From Kangiella sediminilitoris (GTDB lineage Bacteria > Pseudomonadota > Gammaproteobacteria > Enterobacterales > Kangiellaceae), in assembly GCF_001708405.1 (NCBI RefSeq), contig NZ_CP012418.1, positions 434,001 through 498,000 on the forward strand: a stretch of DNA of 64,000 nt, given 5' to 3'. The position numbers were made by a program, and so were the translations under genes. Positions 1-7,567 of this stretch are shown piece after piece. The notes under the pieces are model-generated. The model was not told the DNA's origin. It did not search any database and worked only from the letters and a program-made list of their open reading frames with translations. Numbering within the stretch: the stretch's first letter is position 1; every line of letters begins with the position of its first letter.

Positions 1-874
1 CTGTAAATAGAGCGTAGACCGTACCGAAGCGAAGCAGTTTACGCGAGCCAAGTTTCTCAACCAGACGGCTATTGATTAAGTTGCTGGCTAAAAGGCTGAC
101 GACGTTAAGACCGAACAGTATACTGAAAAGGGTCTCACTGGCACCGAAATGTTCGATGTAGACATATGAGATGGACGTTAGGTAACAGAAAAAAGCGAAC
201 GTAGCAAACATGGCACTAAAAATATCAAGGCGTGCCGTTCGGTGAGTAAAAACGGTTTTGTAATTATGTGCAAACTCATGTAACCAGCGACGGTTTTTCT
301 TTGATGGCATACTGCTGGGGAGTTTCCACAACGATAAGCCCAGTATTATTAGGCTGTATATTGCGAGTACGACGAAAATTGTACGCCAGCTGGCGAAGTG
401 CAGTATGCCACTGCCAATGCTTGGAGCGATCATGGGGGCTACCATCATAATCATGCTGACGTAAGACAGTCCCTTTGCTGTATGTCTGCCGTACATATCC
501 CGGATTACGCCGGGAACGACAACCGTCGCACCGCTGCTAATGGCTGCCTGAAAAAAACGCATCGTTAAAAAACTTTCTATACTCTCAGCAAAGGCTAAGG
601 CTATAGAAAAAGCAGCAAATCCAATCAGTCCCATAATGACAACTTTTCGTCGACCAATTCGATCAGCCAAAGGGCCAAAAATCAGCATGCCGACAGCGTA
701 CCCGGCAAGGTAGATACTCAAAGAGTTTTGAACGGCGGTTGTAGTAGTTGATAAGTCTTCAGCAATAGTTGGCATCGCTGGCAGGTACATATCAATAGCC
801 AACGGGGATATGGCAACAATTGAGGCTAGAAGTGGCAACAGTCTTAAAGGATTTGGGTTGTGCGGGTGACTCAT
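1..874 (-). CDS. Bcr/CflA-family multidrug efflux MFS transporter (partial)
   Basis: Reading the minus strand from the ATG at 874 gives an uninterrupted frame of about 291 residues that leaves the window at base 1, so the C-terminus is missing. The N-terminus has the Bcr/CflA pattern: a first helix with PLAIDMYLPAMPTIAEDL, then the MFS loop motif GPLADRIGRRK and the IRDMYGR segment. The family is inner-membrane, proton-driven drug export with 12 helices and about 400 residues. Its ATG overlaps the plsY stop as ATGA, so it is probably translationally coupled to plsY. The substrate cannot be told from sequence. Confidence 0.85.
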   Translation of the reverse strand, partial: MSHPHNPNPLRLLPLLASIVAISPLAIDMYLPAMPTIAEDLSTTTTAVQNSLSIYLAGYAVGMLIFGPLADRIGRRKVVIMGLIGFAAFSIALAFAESIESFLTMRFFQAAISSGATVVVPGVIRDMYGRHTAKGLSYVSMIMMVAPMIAPSIGSGILHFASWRTIFVVLAIYSLIILGLSLWKLPSSMPSKKNRRWLHEFAHNYKTVFTHRTARLDIFSAMFATFAFFCYLTSISYVYIEHFGASETLFSILFGLNVVSLLASNLINSRLVEKLGSRKLLRFGTVYALFT

Positions 875-1485
875 TCAGTGCTCTTACGTTTAGAAAACTT
901 TTTGTCGGTAATTTTACTCTCAGTACCGTGCCATAGACTTTTGATATTTTTTCGATGACGCCACATCATGATCAGGAACATAGCAAATAACGGGAAGAAG
1001 TACTTATGATCCATGTAAAAGCCAAACGCTGCAACAGCAAAGCTGGATAGCAGTGATGCAAGAGATGAATAACGGGTAAAGAAAGCTGTTACAAGCCAGG
1101 TGACTATGCAGTAGGCTAACAGTAAAGGCGAGAGAGCGACCAGCGCGCCAAAGTAGGTTGCCATACCCTTTCCACCTTTAAAATTAAAGTACAGAGGATA
1201 AAGGTGACCTATAAAGGCCATGAAACCAATCCAGCCCAGGTTTCGATTATGCAGCTCAAGAGCGTAGCCTATCAAGATAGGGATGACTGCTTTGAGCATG
1301 TCACCGAGCAAAGTGAATAGCGCGGCCTTTTTACCGCCAAGACGAAGAACGTTTGTCGCGCCTGGGTTGTGAGACCCGAAGTCACGAGGATCGGGCAATT
1401 GCATGATACGACATACAATGACCGCACTGGATATAGAGCCAGTTAGGTAAGCTAAAATCCATAATCCAATGACTTCCCATTCCAT
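871..1485 (-). CDS. plsY: Glycerol-3-phosphate acyltransferase PlsY
   Basis: PlsY transfers an acyl group from acyl-phosphate to sn-glycerol 3-phosphate, the first acylation in phospholipid synthesis, at the inner membrane. The 204-residue protein is very hydrophobic and carries the PlsY motifs GSHNPGATN (near residue 37) and FKGGKGMAT (near residue 101), followed by the basic WRHRKN segment. An AAGGA Shine-Dalgarno lies 8 bases before the ATG. It diverges from folB, as in E. coli (ygiH/folB), and overlaps the downstream efflux gene by four bases. Confidence 0.95.
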   Translation of the reverse strand: MEWEVIGLWILAYLTGSISSAVIVCRIMQLPDPRDFGSHNPGATNVLRLGGKKAALFTLLGDMLKAVIPILIGYALELHNRNLGWIGFMAFIGHLYPLYFNFKGGKGMATYFGALVALSPLLLAYCIVTWLVTAFFTRYSSLASLLSSFAVAAFGFYMDHKYFFPLFAMFLIMMWRHRKNIKSLWHGTESKITDKKFSKRKSTE

Positions 1486-1731
1486 GAACGAATTCCTTAT
1501 CTCTCAGCGTTCTGACTTTGAGAAGGACACAGTAGCGCCATGGAATTAGCGCTGGTTAGTAATCGCGTATGTCGACTGTTGTTAACCATGTCATTATCTC
1601 TAAGTTTACAGATAGGCTGCTTCGCAGCTCTTGTGGAGTCTAGTGTATACAAAAAATTCGAGGATTGATAACAAATTGACAGGAATTTGATATTCTATCG
1701 GACTAACAACATGAATAAACAGAGAAAAGCC

Positions 1732-2088
1732 GTGGATATCGTTTTTATTGAAGATTTAAAGGTCGATACAGTGATTGGTATTTATGACTGGGAAAGGCAA
1801 ATTCGCCAGACCATTAGTATCGATTTGGAAATGGCGCATGATATTCGCCCAGCCGCTCAGGAAGATACTATTGATCAATGTCTGGACTATAAGTCGGTGG
1901 CTAAGCGTGTGATAAGCTTTGTAGAGGAGTCCGAGTTTCAGTTAGTGGAAACCCTGGCAGAAAAAATTGCTCACATTATTCGTAGTGAATTTGGAGTGCC
2001 TTGGTTAAAGCTCAAACTGAGTAAGCCTGGAGCAGTTCGGGGCTCAAAAAACGTCGGTGTTTTAATTGAGCGTGGTGAAAAAGCGTAA
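1732..2088 (+). CDS. folB: Dihydroneopterin aldolase FolB
   Basis: FolB cleaves 7,8-dihydroneopterin to 6-hydroxymethyl-dihydropterin and glycolaldehyde in folate synthesis. Family features seen are the start MDIVFIEDLKVDTVIGIYDWE, the central QCLDYKSVAKRV segment and the C-terminal KLSKPGAVRGSKNVGVLIERG block. I start it at GTG 1732, which gives 118 residues beginning like E. coli FolB (MDIVFI) with a purine-rich AGAGAAAAG just upstream. The in-frame ATG at 1711 would add seven residues and the TTG at 1687 fifteen; neither has a good ribosome site. It heads folB-folK-folM, so three pterin/folate genes are adjacent. Confidence 0.93.
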   Translation: MDIVFIEDLKVDTVIGIYDWERQIRQTISIDLEMAHDIRPAAQEDTIDQCLDYKSVAKRVISFVEESEFQLVETLAEKIAHIIRSEFGVPWLKLKLSKPGAVRGSKNVGVLIERGEKA

Positions 2089-2112
2089 CGGGCTCATTAA
2101 AAGGTTAGTTAT

Positions 2113-2613
2113 ATGCCTACCATTTATATCAGCATTGGCAGTAATCAGGACGCAGAGCGTCAGGTTCGGTATGGCCTGAAACAGTTGAGTTATTTCTTTT
2201 CTGACCTGCATGTCTCGCACGTATACGAGAGTGAAGCCGTTGGGTTTGAGGGGGACAACTTTCTCAACTTGGTTGCATCAGCTAGAACGCAAATGACCAT
2301 TTCTCAAGTCGACCACGCCTTCAAGCGAATTGAAAAGCAGGCTGGCCGGGTTCGCGGTGGTGAGAAATTCAGTAATCGGACTCTGGATATCGATTTGTTG
2401 CTGTATGACGATATTGTCTGTGAGAAGCCCATTCGTTTGCCACGGGATGAAGTGTTGTATCACGCATTTGTTTTGCAGCCTTTGGCGGAAATAGCGCCAA
2501 ATTTAGTGCATCCAGTTGAAGGTAAAACGTACGAGACGTTATGGCAGGCATTCCGTAAAAAAGAAGAGCAAAAATTGTGGGCGATCGATTTTGACTGGGG
2601 TAACGGGAATTAA
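2113..2613 (+). CDS. folK: 2-amino-4-hydroxy-6-hydroxymethyldihydropteridine diphosphokinase FolK
   Basis: FolK pyrophosphorylates 6-hydroxymethyl-7,8-dihydropterin with ATP, the step after FolB. The 166-residue protein begins with the usual IYISIGSNQ, has the YESEAVG substrate loop near residue 40 and the signature NRTLDIDLLLYDD near residues 88-100, whose aspartates bind magnesium. The following PRDEVLYHAFVLQPLAEIAP segment is also typical. It begins 24 bases after folB and ends two bases before the next gene, consistent with one transcript. The tail after about residue 135 is less conserved. Confidence 0.95.
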   Translation: MPTIYISIGSNQDAERQVRYGLKQLSYFFSDLHVSHVYESEAVGFEGDNFLNLVASARTQMTISQVDHAFKRIEKQAGRVRGGEKFSNRTLDIDLLLYDDIVCEKPIRLPRDEVLYHAFVLQPLAEIAPNLVHPVEGKTYETLWQAFRKKEEQKLWAIDFDWGNGN

Positions 2614-2614
2614 T

Positions 2615-3328
2615 ATGACAAGAAAAACAGCATTAGTGACGGGTGGTGCGATTCGTGTTGGTAAAGCAATTGCATTTTCTTTGGCTGAGCAGGGGTACGA
2701 TATCGCGCTGCATTATAACCATTCGTCGCAGGCAGCTGTGCAAACAGCAGAAGAGCTTAAAAAATACGGTGTAGAAGTTAAACTATATCAGGCCAATCTA
2801 ATCGACCCCGAGCATTGTCATGAACTGATTAATAGAGTATTCGCTGATAATCATTTATCGGTTCTGGTCAACAGTGCGGCGATTTTTCCAGAAGCCGACT
2901 CGATCATGGAGTCGCTTGGTGACTGGGACTCAATTATGGGATTGAACCTAAGAGCACCCTTATTACTGTCACAAGCTTTCGTTGAACATGCTCCTGTCTC
3001 AGCTCATATCATAAACATTCTCGATGCTCGAATTAATCACCCTGCAGGCGATCATATGGTTTATCGACTCTCTAAGTCAGGTCTATGGCATATGACAGAA
3101 TCTCTGGCCAGAGAGCTGGCACCGAACGTTCAGGTAAATGGTCTGGCACTAGGAGCAATCATGCCGCCACCGGGAGCGAGTCAGGACCATTTCGAGCGGA
3201 TGGCCGAGCATATCCCTCTGGCAAGAACGGGCTCTCCTAAAGCAATTGGCGATGCCGTTAAGTTTCTGGTTGGGCAGGACTTTATTACAGGTACTGTTTT
3301 ACCCATTGATGGTGGTGAATTTTTATAA
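2615..3328 (+). CDS. folM: Short-chain reductase, FolM/pteridine reductase-like
   Basis: This is a 238-residue Rossmann-fold short-chain reductase. The nucleotide-binding motif is TGGAIRVG near residue 9; the TGxxxRxG form is typical of pteridine reductases and FolM rather than classical TGxxxGxG dehydrogenases. The catalytic tyrosine and lysine appear as YRLSK. E. coli FolM reduces dihydromonapterin and weakly dihydrofolate, and the position directly after folB-folK supports a pterin substrate. The ATG at 2615, one base after the folK stop, fits the family; a frame reaching back to 2516 would only duplicate the folK tail. The exact pterin substrate is inferred. Confidence 0.85.
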   Translation: MTRKTALVTGGAIRVGKAIAFSLAEQGYDIALHYNHSSQAAVQTAEELKKYGVEVKLYQANLIDPEHCHELINRVFADNHLSVLVNSAAIFPEADSIMESLGDWDSIMGLNLRAPLLLSQAFVEHAPVSAHIINILDARINHPAGDHMVYRLSKSGLWHMTESLARELAPNVQVNGLALGAIMPPPGASQDHFERMAEHIPLARTGSPKAIGDAVKFLVGQDFITGTVLPIDGGEFL

Positions 3329-4551
3329 TGTCGATGGTGGATAATTACCGTTTTCCAGCTTTCTGTCGTGATAGAAGCTCTTATCAGCAACTGATAAAAA
3401 AGCAGTGCCAATTGTTAGACGTTCCGCAGCCCGAACCTTTTGCTATTGATACCAGCTTTGAGCTGTCACAGAAGATATCAGAACTCATCAGCTTAAAACA
3501 GGAAATCAGTTTCGCTGAGTTTGTACAGCAGGCACTCTATGCACCAGGACTGGGTTATTACAGTGCGGGAAGTTACAAGCTGGGGGCAGAAGGGGACTTT
3601 GTTACAGCTCCTGAAGTATCCACACTCTTTGGCAAAACTTTAGCTAAGAGTGTTGGTCAAGCTTTTGAGCACACTAAAGCAACAATCCTAGAGCTTGGTG
3701 CTGGTTCAGGGCGGCTGATGTGTGATCTTTTAATGCAGCTGGAAAAAGAAAATAAACTTCCCGATTCTTATTTCGTATTGGAAGTTTCAGCTGAACTGCG
3801 ACAACGGCAACAACTGCTCCTTCAGGAAGAACTTCCGCATTTAACCAGCAAAGTCGTGTGGCTAGATTCATTACCGGATAATTTTAATGGGGTTATTCTG
3901 GGTAACGAAGTCATTGATGCAATACCTTTTGAGCTGTTAATGAAAACAGAACAGGGGCTAGCTCAGGGATTCGTCAAACAGGATGACGAGGGTTTTTCGC
4001 TGGTTTTCAAACCGACCGACTTTAGTCGTGGCTGGCACAAGAATCATAGTGAACTTTGCTCTCAGTGGCCTGAAGGTTATCTAGCAGAGACCTCGGAGTT
4101 AAGAAGTGATTGGTTAAGGGCTATACTCGATTGCCTTGAGCAAGGCTGTATTTTGTTATTGGACTATGGCTATGAACAAGAAGAACTTTACTCTCCTTAT
4201 CGGCCACAGGGAACCTTACAGTGTTATTATCGCCAACGTAAACACTCGACACCAATGGCGTTGGTTGGTCTGCAGGATATTACTGCTTCGGTAAACTTTA
4301 CACGGCTGGCGGAAGCGGCAAAGGAGCAGGGGGCTGATGTTTTAGGGTTTACATCACAATCGTTGTTTTTAACGCTCAGTGGTATTGAGCAGTTTGTGGC
4401 TCAGGAGCAGGATTCTGGTACAATTACCACCTTCTCAGTAGCGCAACAGTTACAGACGCTGCTGATGCCAACTGAAATGGGCCAGAATATTAAGGTTCTC
4501 GGTCTATCTAAAAATTTTACAGGAATACTTACTGGTTTCAGAGCACTATGA
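3328..4551 (+). CDS. MidA/NDUFAF7-like SAM-dependent methyltransferase (COG1565)
   Basis: This 407-residue class I methyltransferase has the COG1565/NDUFAF7 layout: an N-terminal FAEFVQQALYAPGLGYY segment, then GDFVTAPEVSTLFGKTLA, the SAM-binding ILELGAGSGRLM, and GVILGNEVIDAIPFELL. In eukaryotes the family methylates an arginine of complex I subunit NDUFS2; its bacterial target is unknown. The start ATG overlaps the previous stop as TAATG, so it is co-translated with the folate genes. The neighbourhood gives no clear functional link beyond pterin metabolism. Family assignment is firm; function is not. Confidence 0.85.
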   Translation: MSMVDNYRFPAFCRDRSSYQQLIKKQCQLLDVPQPEPFAIDTSFELSQKISELISLKQEISFAEFVQQALYAPGLGYYSAGSYKLGAEGDFVTAPEVSTLFGKTLAKSVGQAFEHTKATILELGAGSGRLMCDLLMQLEKENKLPDSYFVLEVSAELRQRQQLLLQEELPHLTSKVVWLDSLPDNFNGVILGNEVIDAIPFELLMKTEQGLAQGFVKQDDEGFSLVFKPTDFSRGWHKNHSELCSQWPEGYLAETSELRSDWLRAILDCLEQGCILLLDYGYEQEELYSPYRPQGTLQCYYRQRKHSTPMALVGLQDITASVNFTRLAEAAKEQGADVLGFTSQSLFLTLSGIEQFVAQEQDSGTITTFSVAQQLQTLLMPTEMGQNIKVLGLSKNFTGILTGFRAL

Positions 4552-4805
4552 AAAAAGTTTTGCTTGCTTGTTTTATCACTTTATTTCCACCGCTGTCCTT
4601 TGCTGCGGCAGGGAAAGATGATAGTTGGTACTGGCTATTAGCTCTTGCAGTTGTGGTATCTGCGGGCCTATCCACCTTTTTGGTATGGAGAAGTAAGAAG
4701 CTTGATACTTTTACCTTGAAGGCTGTCGGCTTTGGTGCCTGGTTCTGGTTTATTATATTTATTGAAGTGATGTGTTATGGCTTTTATGTTGGCCTGACAA
4801 AATAG
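4548..4805 (+). CDS. Small membrane protein of unknown function
   Basis: The 85-residue protein starts with a signal-like segment (MKKVLLACFITLFPPLSFAAA) followed by two hydrophobic stretches, about residues 27-47 and 61-82, separated by a short basic RSKKLD loop. It overlaps the preceding methyltransferase gene by four bases (ATGA), a strong sign that it is a real, translationally coupled gene. No family is recognised. The C-terminal half is unusually rich in Phe and Trp (GFGAWFWFIIF). It may be an exported or inner-membrane accessory of the upstream enzyme, but that is only inference from coupling. Confidence 0.65.
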   Translation: MKKVLLACFITLFPPLSFAAAGKDDSWYWLLALAVVVSAGLSTFLVWRSKKLDTFTLKAVGFGAWFWFIIFIEVMCYGFYVGLTK

Positions 4806-4946
4806 TGAACCGTATACAACCTGCTACCCTCACAACATCTGCATATCTGGTACTGATATGAGATATGAAAAAGCAGTCGATTAAAAAATTAATATAACTA
4901 CCGTATAAGGCTTCAGCGCTACGGTTAACAATAAAACGAGAAAAAT

Positions 4947-5768
4947 ATGGATTGGTTACAGGCATTATTTTTAGCCCTGATTCAGGGCCTAACGGAATTC
5001 TTACCAATTTCTAGCTCAGCACACTTGATTCTGACATCAAAGGTTCTGGGCTGGCAAGATCAGGGGCTGGCATTTGATGTTGCTGTGCATGTCGGTACGC
5101 TAACAGCCGTGCTGGTGTATTTCCGAAGGGAAGTAGTTGAAATGATTACTGCCTGGTTCGGCTCTGTTTCTGGAAAGGGTTCAACACCTAATTCAAGGTT
5201 AGCCTGGGCGGTTATCTGGGGTACGATTCCGGTAGGGTTGTTTGGACTCTTTCTAGAAGCCTTTGATATTGTTGATACCTATTTGCGCTCAGTATCCGTT
5301 ATTGCAGCCACAACTATTGTATTTGGTTTATTACTGGCTTTTGCTGAAACTCAATACAACGGGAAAAAGAGAACCGAGTTTAAAAATGAGCATGAACTGC
5401 GTTGGAAGGATATTCTCGTCATTGGTGTTGCTCAGGCACTGGCTTTGATACCCGGCACTTCTCGTTCCGGCATTACCATGACCGCAGCGGCTATGTTGGG
5501 TTTTTCTCGAACGGCAGCAGCCCGTTATTCTTTCCTGTTATCCATACCGGCAATCCTGCTTCCAGGAGGGTTGAAAGGATATCAGCTAGTAGAAGAGGGA
5601 GCGAAATTTGATTGGAGCTTTTTGGTACTTGGCGTTATCGTTTCTGCCGTCAGCGCTTTTACCTGTATTCACTTTTTCCTAAAGTGGCTGGAAAAAATTG
5701 GTTTTATGCCATTCGTCTGGTATCGACTGATACTCGGAGTCGTTTTGCTGTTTTTTGTCTTCAGCTAA
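4947..5768 (+). CDS. uppP: Undecaprenyl-diphosphatase BacA/UppP
   Basis: UppP removes the terminal phosphate of undecaprenyl pyrophosphate at the inner membrane, recycling the lipid carrier for peptidoglycan and other envelope polymers; overexpression gives bacitracin resistance. The 273-residue multi-pass protein has both catalytic signatures: QGLTEFLPISSSAHLIL near residues 14-30 and PGTSRSGITM near residue 170. It is followed tail-to-tail, only nine bases away, by cca. The bacA-cca neighbourhood is conserved with E. coli. The 140 bases upstream probably carry its promoter, but I could not fix one. Confidence 0.96.
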   Translation: MDWLQALFLALIQGLTEFLPISSSAHLILTSKVLGWQDQGLAFDVAVHVGTLTAVLVYFRREVVEMITAWFGSVSGKGSTPNSRLAWAVIWGTIPVGLFGLFLEAFDIVDTYLRSVSVIAATTIVFGLLLAFAETQYNGKKRTEFKNEHELRWKDILVIGVAQALALIPGTSRSGITMTAAAMLGFSRTAAARYSFLLSIPAILLPGGLKGYQLVEEGAKFDWSFLVLGVIVSAVSAFTCIHFFLKWLEKIGFMPFVWYRLILGVVLLFFVFS

Positions 5769-5777
5769 GCATGGCTA

Positions 5778-7013
5778 TTAGTTTGCGGCCTTAATGGATT
5801 CCAGCGTTTCCTTTATTCGACTGATCCTCTCACGTTCTATTGCCTGTCCAAGTTTGGCACCTTCAAGGCCCTTATCCATTAAAGGTTTTGCATCAATGTT
5901 TTTTGAAGCTTCATAGCTTTGACGAAGGAGTTGAGCTTGGGGGTAGGGATCCTGCTCAAGCCCCAGGCGGCCATTAAAGTCCGCCTCACAGGCAATAATA
6001 AACTGTTCCAGAATGGTACCCTGTCTATAGGCGCCTATAGACTTTAAGACTTTATATACGGTCTTAGCCTTGAGCTCGAACATTTTATGGCTGTGCAGGT
6101 GGAATCGAGACACTTGTATTGCAAGGTTCTCGTAATCTTTGGGTGCCTTTATTCGTCGGCATAAAGATTTAATCAGAGGAACGCCTGACTCTTCATGCCC
6201 TCGATGCTGAGGCCACTGCTCTGAGGGAGTAACGCCTTTACCCAGATCATGCAATACCGCAGCAAAGCGAACCATAGGCTGCTCACTTTTTTTTGCTGCC
6301 TGTTCCAGCACCATCATGGTGTGAACACCGGTATCGATCTCAGGGTGCCACTTCTCGGGATTAGGGATACCCCATAAGCAATCCAATTCAGGAAAGATGA
6401 CTTTTAGGGCGCCACATTCTCTTAAAACTTCAAAGTATAGCTGGGGTGAGGGTGTGGATAATGCTTTATGAGTTTCTGTCCACACTCGCTCTGGAGTTAA
6501 ATATTCCATTTCACCTTGGTTGATAAGCTCTGTCATAAGGGCCAAAGTGTCCGGGGCAACCTCAAATCCCAGGTAATGAAATCTTGCCGCAAAGCGGGCC
6601 ACCCGAAGAACTCGCAATGGATCTTCGGCAAACGCGGGAGAAATATGCCGTAGTTTTTTTCGTTTTATATCGTCCTGTCCACCGAAAGGATCAATGATAC
6701 TGCCATCTTCCGACTGGGCCAGCGCGTTAATCGTTAAGTCGCGACGAATCAGGTCATCCTCAAGGGTTATATCCTTTGAGAACTCAACCTTAAAGCCTTT
6801 GTAACCTCGGCCAGATTTACGCTCAGTTCGAGCAAGGGCATACTCTTCCCCCGTATCAGGGTGCAAATAAACTGGAAAATCCCTTCCTACAGCTTTAAAA
6901 CCTTTTGCTTCTATCTCCTCAGGAGTCGCGCCCACAACCACATAATCTCGGTCTTTGACCGGCAAACCTAGAAGTTTATCGCGAACGGCGCCCCCAACAA
7001 GATATATTTGCAT
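5778..7013 (-). CDS. cca: CCA-adding tRNA nucleotidyltransferase with HD domain
   Basis: Cca builds and repairs the 3'-terminal CCA of tRNAs. The nucleotidyltransferase core shows GGAVRD at residues 7-12 and KDRDYVVVGATPEE, followed by RRDLTINALA and the RVLRVARFAARF segment. A C-terminal HD phosphohydrolase domain is present (VLHDLGKG near residue 254 and the RGHEESG region). At 411 residues it matches the E. coli-type multifunctional enzyme, whose HD domain has phosphatase and 2',3'-cyclic phosphodiesterase activity. It lies head-to-tail behind the DUF4124 gene with a three-base gap, so the two probably share a transcript. Confidence 0.96.
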   Translation of the reverse strand: MQIYLVGGAVRDKLLGLPVKDRDYVVVGATPEEIEAKGFKAVGRDFPVYLHPDTGEEYALARTERKSGRGYKGFKVEFSKDITLEDDLIRRDLTINALAQSEDGSIIDPFGGQDDIKRKKLRHISPAFAEDPLRVLRVARFAARFHYLGFEVAPDTLALMTELINQGEMEYLTPERVWTETHKALSTPSPQLYFEVLRECGALKVIFPELDCLWGIPNPEKWHPEIDTGVHTMMVLEQAAKKSEQPMVRFAAVLHDLGKGVTPSEQWPQHRGHEESGVPLIKSLCRRIKAPKDYENLAIQVSRFHLHSHKMFELKAKTVYKVLKSIGAYRQGTILEQFIIACEADFNGRLGLEQDPYPQAQLLRQSYEASKNIDAKPLMDKGLEGAKLGQAIERERISRIKETLESIKAAN

Positions 7014-7016
7014 AGA

Positions 7017-7469
7017 TTAACTACAAACCTGCGTATTTGGATTCTTTGCCATACAGTGTAGCAGGGTATTGAGCTTAGGATCAGCTTTACCACAGTTTTC
7101 AAGCGTGATTTGTTTTTTGAGCTGCTCCAGTTCGGTCAGTTTATCGGCAAACTGGACATCATTAATGGACTTATTTTCAAGCTGCTGTTCAATTTTTTTT
7201 CGGTGATTCTGGTAGCTGTTATTAAAATTATCCACTGCCTTTTGGCACTCAGAATCGGTTAGAGGATTGGTTTTAACGGGACGAGGCATATTAGTCACAT
7301 TCATATTATCCAGACTCTGCTCTGTGGCCTTAATATTTTTATTTTTTGGGGGCTTGTCTGAAAAATGGGTATTACCTTGCTCATCAACCCACTTGTAGAT
7401 TTTTGCATCAGCTGATGAAACAATGCTGGCTGCTAACAATAATAGAAATAAGCGACTTCCTTTAAACAT
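7017..7469 (-). CDS. Exported DUF4124-domain protein
   Basis: The 150-residue protein has an N-terminal signal peptide (MFKGSRLFLLLLAASIVSSADA) and directly after it the DUF4124 signature KIYKWVDEQGNTHFSDKPP. The rest is polar and charged, with a predicted helical stretch around residues 85-120 (KKIEQQLENKS region). Three cysteines lie outside the signal peptide (about residues 74, 126 and 138), plus one near the C-terminus. DUF4124 proteins are small periplasmic proteins of unknown role, common in Gammaproteobacteria. It is probably transcribed with cca. It diverges from gspA, with a shared upstream gap of about 100 bases. Confidence 0.8.
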   Translation of the reverse strand: MFKGSRLFLLLLAASIVSSADAKIYKWVDEQGNTHFSDKPPKNKNIKATEQSLDNMNVTNMPRPVKTNPLTDSECQKAVDNFNNSYQNHRKKIEQQLENKSINDVQFADKLTELEQLKKQITLENCGKADPKLNTLLHCMAKNPNTQVCS

Positions 7470-7567
7470 AAAAATTGCACCAATGAGGACTTTTGCTCTA
7501 TATTGTTCATAATATGCAAAGCGGATAAGTTAGACAATATCTGCTCAACAGGGTTGTGAGCTGCGTT

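Noticed and set aside
268-450. Plus-strand open frame of 60 codons
   Set aside because: It is antisense to the intact Bcr/CflA gene on the minus strand and has no ribosome site or recognisable composition.
1617-1629. GCTGC-TTC-GCAGC hairpin before folB
   Set aside because: Too short and isolated to call a terminator or riboswitch, and there is no T-run.
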